This document shows, piece after piece, positions 8,271 through 15,665 of a stretch of DNA of 47,341 nt. Made by a program: the position numbers and the translations under genes. Positions within the stretch are counted from its first letter, which is position 1. Each line of letters opens with the position of its first letter. This DNA is from CAZUXY01 sp964624235. Its GTDB lineage: Bacteria; Spirochaetota; UBA4802; UBA5368. Location: assembly GCA_964624235.1 (NCBI GenBank), contig CAZUXY010000038.1, positions 1 to 47,341 of the forward strand, in the 5' to 3' direction. A model generated the notes under the pieces. It did no database searches, was not told where the DNA came from, and worked only from the letters and a program-made list of their open reading frames with translations.

Positions 8271-9644
8271 TCACCTTCCTGATTCCTTTTCTTTAATCTG
8301 AAGCAGGATCTCATTATATCGTTTTTCATTTATTGGATAAAGCGCCAGTACGATAATGCCCATAACATATATTACCGCGGCGATGGGACCCAGCAGCAGA
8401 CGTATTCCCAGTTTGGCAGTTTCCGCCTGCGCCACATCAGGTACATATCCGCTGAGTGAGAGCACAATACCTGAAATGGCCAGTGCCACCGCCTGTCCGA
8501 TTTTTATCCCGAAAGTCCAGATTCCGTAGAATGAACCTTCCGTGCGTTCACCGGTCAGCAGATAATCGTATTCAACCGCATCAGGCACGATCGCCCATGG
8601 CATCACATAGGTAAAACCCAGACCCACACCCATAAAAACCATAAGTATCATTGAAAAATTTATCGAGTACCGGTGCCCCATGGCAAAAAGCATCATGATG
8701 GTCAATGCAAATACACCCAGACCCAGGGCGTACACCACTTTCTTACCCAGTTTTTTCGAAAGCATTACGCTTACCGGGATGAACAGCATCGCCGTTATCA
8801 ACAGAATCAGCATCGCGATGGTGGTTTGAGCTTCCGCATTGTGGATGTACTTGAAATAGTATATGGCGACTCCCATAACGATGGTAAGCGCGGTTATATG
8901 AAGTGTATAGGTAAGAAGTATCAGCACATAGGGTTTATTTCTGAACACCTTCAGGTATGTCTTAAAAAATGCGCCCTTCACCTCATCTCGTTTCTTTTCC
9001 GGCTCCCTGACAGAAAATACGGTCATCATGGCGGTAACGAGCATTACAGCCCCGAATAATGTACCCATTATGGTAAAACCCGTGTTTTTAGAACCGAACA
9101 TGTTTACTATGGGCAAGGAGGCACCGGCGCCGAGCAGGGTTCCTATAACGGCGAATCCGAACCGGTATCCATTAATGGAAGTCCTTTCATGATAATCCTG
9201 GGTCAGTTCGGGAGTCAGAGAATTGTAGGGTATATTTACCGCCGTATAAGCAGTGCAGAGCATACAGAAAGCTACGGTTGCCCAGAAAAAAAGGAAAAGC
9301 TGGTTTTGGGCGGGGTCCCACCCCGCTCCAGTTATCGATCCGGGATTAGTGAACATAAAGATCATGGTGAAGAAGAGCGGAATGGACCCCCAGAACATCC
9401 ATGGCCGCCTTCTCCCCATCGGATTTCTGGTGCGGTCTGACAAATATCCGGTCACCGGATCGGTAACCGCGTCCCACACTTTCCCGATGGCTATAGCGAC
9501 ACCCGCCAGTCCAGCCGCAAGGCCCACCGTGTCGGTAAGAAAATTCAACAACCAGAATCCGATTACGGTAAAGAACAGGTTTCCGCCCAGGTCGCATACC
9601 CCATAACCCAGCTTTAATCTTACCGACAATTTTGAACCTTCCAT
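8271..9644 (-). CDS. GPH-family (glycoside-pentoside-hexuronide) cation symporter
   Basis: 457 aa with about 12 hydrophobic segments. The family signature lies after the second segment: 'WDAVTDPVTGYLSDRT' followed by 'NPMGRRRPWMFWG'. Later landmarks are 'YNSLTPELTQDYHERTS' and 'AVEYDYLLTGERTEGSFYG'. Relatives such as MelB, XylP and LacS import sugars with Na+ or H+ across the inner membrane. The ATG at 9644 is preceded by GGGAGG at good spacing. It heads a two-gene unit with the mutarotase-like protein. The transported sugar cannot be read from the sequence. Confidence 0.9.
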   Translation of the reverse strand: MEGSKLSVRLKLGYGVCDLGGNLFFTVIGFWLLNFLTDTVGLAAGLAGVAIAIGKVWDAVTDPVTGYLSDRTRNPMGRRRPWMFWGSIPLFFTMIFMFTNPGSITGAGWDPAQNQLFLFFWATVAFCMLCTAYTAVNIPYNSLTPELTQDYHERTSINGYRFGFAVIGTLLGAGASLPIVNMFGSKNTGFTIMGTLFGAVMLVTAMMTVFSVREPEKKRDEVKGAFFKTYLKVFRNKPYVLILLTYTLHITALTIVMGVAIYYFKYIHNAEAQTTIAMLILLITAMLFIPVSVMLSKKLGKKVVYALGLGVFALTIMMLFAMGHRYSINFSMILMVFMGVGLGFTYVMPWAIVPDAVEYDYLLTGERTEGSFYGIWTFGIKIGQAVALAISGIVLSLSGYVPDVAQAETAKLGIRLLLGPIAAVIYVMGIIVLALYPINEKRYNEILLQIKEKESGR

Positions 9645-9956
9645 AAATCCTCCCGTGTCAAAGATAATTTATTGTATCAATAAAAAACTTGCCATGCCCG
9701 CCCACACCAGGTAATTTCAAAAGGAAATACCGGATGAATATCATGCCTCTCAGTGATAATTATTATATCTTCAACAATCAATCGGTTGCATAAACGCGGT
9801 CTGATGGACCAATCGTACGGGATAGACGGAAAGTTAAGTTAAGTTTATTATGAACAAAACCGACGGTCAACGATATTTTATCATAATCACCCTGTACCCG
9901 CCACCTTATGGTTTTTTTACATATACCACCGCCGGCGGGATATTAGGCAGGTCCCT
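9645..9956. other. 312-bp divergent intergenic region, no gene seen
   Basis: It separates the minus-strand symporter operon from the plus-strand MetH-activation gene. It must hold both promoters, but no convincing -35/-10 pair is visible. The only structure is a CCCGCC at about 9897 that can pair with GGCGGG near 9935, plus a T-run around 9910-9918. No small ORF with a ribosome site was found. Confidence 0.4.
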
Positions 9957-10649
9957 ATGACAACAGATAGTCCGGTAATTCTCGATAATATCCCTATGAA
10001 GCTTGACCTTCCACCGCTCTTGAGCGGGCTCCGCATCAAACCAGAAAGTCGGGAGGCGGTTGAATTCGAAAAAATGTGTGATGAAGCAACCAGGACGGGC
10101 AGACCTAAGGGCATTTATCGTCTTGCATACATGGATTCTGTAGGAATTGATACCGTCATAATAAACGGCATAGAATTCAAAGGCAGACTGCTTGCCGTCA
10201 ACCTTGCAAAAATACACAGGGTATTCCCCTACGTCGTGACCGGAGGAGTTGAACTCGAAGAATGGTCCGGTTCATTCAGCGACTTTCTGCACCAGTTCTG
10301 GGCTGACACCATTAAGGGATGTGCCCTGGGCACTGCCTTACAGGCTTTGCACAAGGACATTGAGCACCGCTATAACGCAGTATCCGTTTCTTCGATGAAC
10401 CCCGGGTCTCTGGCGGAATGGCCTATAACGGAACAGGAAAAGCTCTTCAAGCTTGTCGGCGACCCACATCAAGCCATCGGGGTCACCCTGACCGAAAATT
10501 CACTCATGCTTCCTCTTAAAACGGTATCGGGGATACTGTACGAGTCGGATGAAAATTTCATCAATTGCCGATTGTGCCCCAGGGAAAAATGCCCGGGACG
10601 CCGCGCACCATATGATGTGCATTCTCAACCATTAAAACTTGGACCCTGA
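9957..10649 (+). CDS. Vitamin B12-dependent methionine synthase activation-domain protein (stand-alone)
   Basis: 230 aa. The fold resembles the C-terminal SAM-binding reactivation domain of MetH without the rest of that enzyme. Cues are 'SMNPGSLAEWPITEQEKLF', 'IGVTLTENSLMLPLKTVSG' and the C-terminal cysteine group 'NCRLCPREKCPGRRAP' (CxxC plus a third Cys), which could bind metal. In other bacteria stand-alone forms sit beside corrinoid proteins and methyltransferases. Here it converges on a corrinoid protein gene 57 bp away. A role in keeping the cobalt centre of that protein reduced or in methyl transfer is an inference. An AGGCAGG sequence lies upstream of ATG 9957, a fair ribosome site. 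Confidence 0.75.
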   Translation: MTTDSPVILDNIPMKLDLPPLLSGLRIKPESREAVEFEKMCDEATRTGRPKGIYRLAYMDSVGIDTVIINGIEFKGRLLAVNLAKIHRVFPYVVTGGVELEEWSGSFSDFLHQFWADTIKGCALGTALQALHKDIEHRYNAVSVSSMNPGSLAEWPITEQEKLFKLVGDPHQAIGVTLTENSLMLPLKTVSGILYESDENFINCRLCPREKCPGRRAPYDVHSQPLKLGP

Positions 10650-10706
10650 TAATTACTGAAACAGTACCAACCCGTTTATACTGTTTTTCCGGAAGATGAA
10701 AGTAAA

Positions 10707-11345
10707 TTACCGCCGCAACAGCTCATCAAAAATTTTTACCGCCTGGACGGCATCCGCTCCATAGGCATCCACCTCTAACTCCTTCGCAAGCTTTTCCGAG
10801 GTGCATGCCCCTCCAATGGCTATTTTCACCCTCTCGCGTAGTCCCTCACCCTTCAATGCTCTGACCACATCCCCTATACTCCCAATCATGGTGGTAAGGA
10901 GACTTGAAAGGCCCACTCCGACGGCTTTATATTCTTTGACCGCTTTGACGATTGTTTCTTCCGATACATCAGATCCCAGGTCCACCACATCGAACCCGGC
11001 TGCGGAGAGCATCATCTTCACAATGTTTTTACCGATATCATGAATGTCCCCTTTAACCGTGGCCAGCACCACCGTTCCCTTCATGTTTTCGCCCTTCGTG
11101 TCTATTTTACCTTCCAGCAGTATCATTCCTTCCTTCATGACTTCACCGGCCATGATGAGGTCCGCAAGAAAATACTCACCGTTTTCAAAAAGACGACCCA
11201 CCTCCATCATGCCGTCGCTCATCCCCTCCCTGATGATTTTCCAGGGTTCAATACCCGCATTCAGGCAGTTTTGCACATTTATTTGAATATTGTCAATGTC
11301 GAGGTTTTTTACTGCTTCCCTTACCGCCTGCAGTTCAATCCCCAT
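10707..11345 (-). CDS. Corrinoid (cobalamin-binding) protein, MtaC/MtbC-like
   Basis: 212 aa, the typical length for a methyltransferase corrinoid subunit. Residues 1-88 form the helical cap domain ('EGMSDGMMEVGRLFENGEYF', 'ADLIMAGEVM'). The Rossmann-like B12 domain follows, with the cobalt-ligand motif 'GDIHDIGKN' (His102), then 'GFDVVDLGSDV', 'VGLSSLLTTM' and 'IAIGGACTSE'. Such proteins carry a methyl group between a substrate methyltransferase and a second acceptor. No methyltransferase gene lies nearby, so its partner must be elsewhere. AAAGGAGG stands upstream of the ATG, an excellent ribosome site. It converges with the MetH-activation-type gene and diverges from ahcY. Confidence 0.93.
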   Translation of the reverse strand: MGIELQAVREAVKNLDIDNIQINVQNCLNAGIEPWKIIREGMSDGMMEVGRLFENGEYFLADLIMAGEVMKEGMILLEGKIDTKGENMKGTVVLATVKGDIHDIGKNIVKMMLSAAGFDVVDLGSDVSEETIVKAVKEYKAVGVGLSSLLTTMIGSIGDVVRALKGEGLRERVKIAIGGACTSEKLAKELEVDAYGADAVQAVKIFDELLRR

Positions 11346-12033
11346 ACAGGTACCTCCTTTGTGAAGGTTGCTTTACCGGTAGAATCTGATGCGGCAACCT
11401 GACTGTCCTGTGCAATTAATTACTGTAAACCCGGGAAACGAATAACGCTTATACTTCAGTTAAGCTGATCTTTGTGTGAAAGTCAAATGTATATTACGCG
11501 GATGTATGCTTCATCCCCTGAACCACGCTGTCAGATCCTTATCATTCTTGCTTAATTATTTTTTATGTTTTTTTTCCTTCCTGGGATGTATTCAAATCGA
11601 TTCACTGTCCAAGATAAAACCGAATGCACGTTTGCCGGTAACTTTACAGTATCCCTGCCATAAAGATGCAGGGACGCAGGGAAACTCGATTACTCAATGA
11701 CTTTCCTACAGGAAGATATTCAGCCGGTGTATCAGTCTGCCGTCCGGGCTTGATAAATCAGCTTAATTATGGTACGTTACTATAAAGGCTGAAAATGTAA
11801 TTATACTATGATATCCAGGGAAAGAAATTACCTGTTGTTTTCGTAATTTTACAGCATTTTCAGGATTAATCAAATCAACCTTGATATTGTTCTGATTATG
11901 CGCTAAACCTTGATTATTTGTAATAATTTCCAGGATCAGAAAAAAAATAGTTGATATATTACTAAATCTTGATATATTGATAAAGCAAACTGAATTATAA
12001 TCAGATTTAAGTTCATTAACTACGGAGGAACCA
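11346..12033. promoter_or_regulatory. 688-bp divergent region between the corrinoid gene and ahcY
   Basis: No convincing gene lies here; a 74-codon frame at 11476 has no coding character. Seen directly: a 7-bp hairpin (11365-11371 with 11394-11400) just before the corrinoid gene's ribosome site; a 7-bp hairpin TCCCTGC/GCAGGGA at 11652-11658 and 11668-11674, followed directly by GACGCA; and an AT-rich stretch at 11877-11980 with four TTGAT boxes beginning at 11881, 11911, 11951 and 11969. The last two share TTGATATATT. The ahcY ribosome site is GGAGG just before 12034. Regulation by a repressor or RNA element is possible, but no known riboswitch class fits well. Confidence 0.4.
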
Positions 12034-13458
12034 ATGAGTTCACTTCATACTGAAAATAAGCTTTCTTATAAAATCGCCGATATTTCTCTGGCCGAATGGG
12101 GCAGAAAAGAAATGAAACTGGCCGAAAACGAAATGCCCGGTCTTATGGCAGTAAGAGGAAAATACGGACCCCTGAAACCTCTTAAAGGACTAAAGGTCAC
12201 CGGCAGTTTACATATGACCATCCAGACCGCAATGCTGATCGAGACACTTAAAGAACTGGGGGCGGATGTGCGATGGGCATCGTGCAATATTTTTTCCACA
12301 CAGGATCATGCGGCGGCTGCAATCGCCGCAGCAGGTTCCGCCGCTGTTTTTGCATGGAAGGGGGAAACCCTCGATGAATACTGGTGGTGTACCCAACAGG
12401 CCCTGATATGGCCTGACGGATCCGGTCCCGATCTCATAGTGGATGACGGAGGGGACGCCACACTTTTCGTGCACATGGGCGTGAAGGTTGAAAATGATCC
12501 ATCTATGCTTGAAAAACAATACGACAGTAAAGACATGCAGATAATAATCAAACTTTTAAAGGAAAGCATGGCACGGGACCCGAGAAAATGGACGGTCATA
12601 GCGTCGAAAATACACGGAGTTTCCGAAGAAACCACGACCGGAGTTCACCGACTGTACCAGATGGAACAGAGCGGAGAACTCCTTTTCCCGGCCATAAACG
12701 TTAACGACTCTGTTACCAAATCAAAATTCGACAATCTCTACGGGTGCCGGGAATCCCTGGCTGACGGCATCAAGCGTGCAACCGATGTAATGGTTGCGGG
12801 CAAAACAGTGGTTGTCTGCGGTTACGGTGATGTGGGTAAAGGCTGCGCACAGTCCATGCGGGGATTCGGTGCCCGGGTAGTAGTCACTGAAATCGATCCC
12901 ATCTGCGCTCTTCAGGCCGCCATGGAAGGATATGAAGTAAGCACCATGGAGGACATGGCTGCTGTTGGAGACATTTTTGTAACCGCTACCGGGTGCTGTG
13001 ATGTAATTACCGGATTGCACATGGAACGTATGAAAAATGAAGCAATTGTATGTAATATCGGTCATTTCGATCATGAAATCGATATGCATTATCTGGAAAC
13101 TACCCGGGGATGCACCAAAGAAACCATCAAGCCCCAGGTTGATAAATGGACACTGCGTTCCGGAACTGCAATAATTATTCTGGCCGAGGGGCGACTGGTC
13201 AATCTCGGGTGTGCCACCGGACATCCAAGTTTCGTTATGAGCACCAGTTTTACCAACCAGTGTCTCGCACAGCTGGAATTGGCCTCGGGCAGCCTTGAAA
13301 AACGAGTATATACCCTTCCCAAAAAGCTGGATGAAGAAGTTGCCCGGCTCCATCTCGGTCGTCTTAATGTGAAGATGAGCCGTTTGAACGAAAAACAGGC
13401 GGCTTATCTGGGCATCAGCGTAGAGGGGCCGTATAAACCGGACCATTACCGATATTGA
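12034..13458 (+). CDS. ahcY: S-adenosyl-L-homocysteine hydrolase (adenosylhomocysteinase)
   Basis: 474 aa, the length of the bacterial form with its inserted segment. It reversibly splits S-adenosylhomocysteine into adenosine and homocysteine, relieving product inhibition of SAM-dependent methyltransferases. Visible are 'SCNIFSTQDHAAAA' (substrate site), 'NVNDSVTKSKFDNLYG', the NAD+ Rossmann motif 'VVCGYGDVGKGCA', 'CNIGHFDHEIDM', 'GHPSFVMS' and the canonical tail 'KPDHYRY', whose Lys and Tyr contact NAD of the neighbouring subunit. The ATG at 12034 has GGAGG at normal spacing. A strong hairpin terminator follows directly, so it is probably monocistronic. It stands divergent from the corrinoid gene, fitting a methyl-cycle locus. 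Confidence 0.98.
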   Translation: MSSLHTENKLSYKIADISLAEWGRKEMKLAENEMPGLMAVRGKYGPLKPLKGLKVTGSLHMTIQTAMLIETLKELGADVRWASCNIFSTQDHAAAAIAAAGSAAVFAWKGETLDEYWWCTQQALIWPDGSGPDLIVDDGGDATLFVHMGVKVENDPSMLEKQYDSKDMQIIIKLLKESMARDPRKWTVIASKIHGVSEETTTGVHRLYQMEQSGELLFPAINVNDSVTKSKFDNLYGCRESLADGIKRATDVMVAGKTVVVCGYGDVGKGCAQSMRGFGARVVVTEIDPICALQAAMEGYEVSTMEDMAAVGDIFVTATGCCDVITGLHMERMKNEAIVCNIGHFDHEIDMHYLETTRGCTKETIKPQVDKWTLRSGTAIIILAEGRLVNLGCATGHPSFVMSTSFTNQCLAQLELASGSLEKRVYTLPKKLDEEVARLHLGRLNVKMSRLNEKQAAYLGISVEGPYKPDHYRY

Positions 13459-13467
13459 TCCAATGAG

Positions 13468-13497
13468 AAGGGCCGGTTAAAAAAACAACCGGCCCTT
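13468..13497 (+). terminator. Hairpin terminator after ahcY
   Basis: A perfect 11-bp inverted repeat, AAGGGCCGGTT and AACCGGCCCTT, encloses an eight-base A-rich loop ten bases after the ahcY stop. A modest T-rich stretch (CCTTTAATT) follows. It also separates ahcY from the convergent acyl-CoA ligase gene and could slow polymerase from both sides. Confidence 0.85.
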
Positions 13498-13527
13498 CCT
13501 TTAATTGAAGTGGAGGAGTAAAAGATT

Positions 13528-15348
13528 TCAGTCTTGTTCTGAGACGGGATACATACTCTCGATCTCTTTGGAGTACTTCTGCTCTATCACTTTCCTCTTT
13601 ACTTTGAGAGTCGGAGTCAGTTCACCGGTAGCCTGTGTCCATTCAGTATCCAGGAGCTTGAATTTCCTTATCTGTTCGACACGTGCAAACTGTTTTGTGT
13701 ATTCCTTGATCTCTTCATTAATGAGCTTTTTAACTTTTTCATTTTCTATAAGATCCTTGTTGCTGCTATATTGAATACCGCTCTTATCCGCCCATTTCCT
13801 CAGTTCCTCAAAAGCCGGTATCACCAGTGCCGCAAGATATTTACGCCTGTCGCCTATTATGCCGACCTGTTCGATAAAGCGTGATCCCTTGAGGCTGTTT
13901 TCGATATTCTGGGGAGAAATATTCTTTCCGCCGGCGGTTACAATAATGTCTTTAATGCGTCCCGTTATTGCCAGATAACCATCCTGGTCTATTATACCTA
14001 TGTCACCTGTTCGGAAAAAACCGTCCTTTGTAAACACTTCTTTAGTGGCTGCGGTATTTTTATAATACCCCTTCATTACCTGCGGCCCTTTAATCAGAAT
14101 TTCGCCGTCATCCGCAATCTTGATCTGGGTGTTCTTTACCGCTGAACCGACAGTGCCCGGCTTTATCAGCCAGGGACGGTTATAGTTTGTAACCGGCGTG
14201 GTCTCCGTGAGTCCGAAACCCTCAAGTACTTTAATACCCATGCCGAGAAAGAACTCGGCATCCGAGACCGAGAGGGGCCCGCCTCCGGAAACCGCAAACT
14301 TCAGCCTGTTCAATCCCAGTGCATCTTTCAACTTTGAAAATATGATTTTATCGGCAATATCGAATTGTTTGGCGAAGAGACCTTTACGTACCTTTCTCTC
14401 ATCGCATTCATAGGCCAGGTTCTTTGCCGCGACTTTCATTGCCCATCCAAACAGTTTCTTTTTTATTCCGGGGGCATCTGTCAGTTTTGCCAGTATGCCG
14501 GAATGTATTTTCTCATACAACCTGGGTACGCTGATAATAATAGTCGGGCGTACCTCTACAAAATTCTGCTGAATGGTTGCGAAACTTTCTGCGAAAGCCA
14601 CTTTGGCGCCTATGCTGAGCGGCAGGTAATACCCGGCAGTTCTTTCCAGGGAATGTGACAGAGGCAGGAATGAAAGGAAAGTATCGGTATCATTGATATA
14701 CTTCTGTATTCCATCCATGATCTGGTCTATATTCGAAACGAAGTTGCTGTGTGTCAGCATTACGCCTTTCGGATTTCCAGTTGTCCCTGAAGTATATATG
14801 AAAGTCGCTATATCGCTTAATTTTATACTTTTCAGCCGCTTTTCAAAATTATCTTTGATCTTATATGACTCTCCTTTTTTCAGGGCTTCATCAAACGTCA
14901 TCACTCCCGGCTTTCTGCTTTTAGGCTGGTCTAAAATTATTATTTCTTTCAGTCTGGGACATTTCTTTTTTATGCTCGTTACTTTATCCATGTGATCATT
15001 GGTACCGACAAAACACACCTTCGACTCTGAGTTCTCCAGAACGTACTGCGCTTCTATCGCTGAGTTTGTTGCATATATGGGAACATTAACGGCGCCTATC
15101 GATAATATCGCCAGGTCGCAAACCCACCATTCGTACCGGTTTTCCGAAAATACCGCTACCTTGTCGCCCTTCTGTATCCCCAGTGAAAGCAAAAACCAGC
15201 CTATTTTCTTCACCAGTTCATTCATCTGGTTCCAGGACACGTCCACATAGGCTCCGCTTTTCTTGTAAGCAATGCAGGCCCTGTCACCATACTTCTGAAC
15301 CTGGTTCTGAAAGATCGCTCCCATGGATGTTTCTTTGTGTTTTGCCAT
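13528..15348 (-). CDS. Long-chain acyl-CoA synthetase (AMP-forming)
   Basis: 606 aa member of the adenylate-forming superfamily, the FadD15/ACSL-like branch by length. The ATP-binding P-loop is 'YTSGTTGNPKGVMLTH'. 'GFGLTETTPVTNYN' is the A5 motif. 'DGFFRTGDIGIID' and 'ITGRIKDIIVTAGGKNISP' carry the Asp and the hinge Lys/Arg region of the C-terminal domain. It would activate fatty acids to acyl-CoA at the inner membrane, feeding the FadN/FadA pair at 40-43.6 kb. GGAGG lies six bases before ATG 15348. Acyl chain preference is not predictable. It is a single gene, separated from the kinase upstream by an AT-rich gap. Confidence 0.93.
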   Translation of the reverse strand: MAKHKETSMGAIFQNQVQKYGDRACIAYKKSGAYVDVSWNQMNELVKKIGWFLLSLGIQKGDKVAVFSENRYEWWVCDLAILSIGAVNVPIYATNSAIEAQYVLENSESKVCFVGTNDHMDKVTSIKKKCPRLKEIIILDQPKSRKPGVMTFDEALKKGESYKIKDNFEKRLKSIKLSDIATFIYTSGTTGNPKGVMLTHSNFVSNIDQIMDGIQKYINDTDTFLSFLPLSHSLERTAGYYLPLSIGAKVAFAESFATIQQNFVEVRPTIIISVPRLYEKIHSGILAKLTDAPGIKKKLFGWAMKVAAKNLAYECDERKVRKGLFAKQFDIADKIIFSKLKDALGLNRLKFAVSGGGPLSVSDAEFFLGMGIKVLEGFGLTETTPVTNYNRPWLIKPGTVGSAVKNTQIKIADDGEILIKGPQVMKGYYKNTAATKEVFTKDGFFRTGDIGIIDQDGYLAITGRIKDIIVTAGGKNISPQNIENSLKGSRFIEQVGIIGDRRKYLAALVIPAFEELRKWADKSGIQYSSNKDLIENEKVKKLINEEIKEYTKQFARVEQIRKFKLLDTEWTQATGELTPTLKVKRKVIEQKYSKEIESMYPVSEQD

Positions 15349-15665
15349 GCGTTCCTCCGAAATGTATTGTTATATAAAATATATTTTTGCCTTTCCCAAT
15401 GACTGATAAATCCCGGTATCCGAAGTCTATCTGTTCGTGAATCAACTGAATTACCAGTACTTTCATGAGTCAAGGATTTGAAGTATTTATATATTCTAAA
15501 TTTTACTAATATAAACAAAGATATTAGTTAGTAAACATTGAACATATAAATTATTTGGTTTAATAAATTATGAATAAAATATTTTAATATTTGTCAATCA
15601 TCTTATTCCATAATTATTGAAAATAAATATGTCCGCAATATATTTAAGCAGGCAGCAGTTTTGAT
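15349..15665. other. 317-bp AT-rich intergenic region, nothing specific seen
   Basis: It lies between the acyl-CoA ligase and the large histidine kinase, both on the minus strand, and probably contains the ligase promoter. The stretch 15480-15640 is very AT-rich. I see no ribosome site with a credible small ORF and no strong hairpin. Confidence 0.35.

Noticed and set aside
9906..10217. Long antisense frame opposite the MetH-activation gene
   Set aside because: It is a shadow of the real gene: no ribosome site, odd composition and no recognisable motifs.
11476..11700. 74-codon frame with a hydrophobic stretch in the ahcY upstream gap
   Set aside because: No ribosome site; it runs through the hairpin region and lacks coding character.
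11630..11745. c-di-GMP-I or cobalamin riboswitch upstream of ahcY or the corrinoid gene
   Set aside because: Only one conserved hexamer after a hairpin matches; the GCAAACC element, the pseudoknot partner and the B12 box are not convincingly present. Kept only as a low-interest observation.
11820..12033. S-adenosylhomocysteine riboswitch before ahcY
   Set aside because: The region directly upstream is AT-rich and has none of the GC-rich conserved core expected of that riboswitch.
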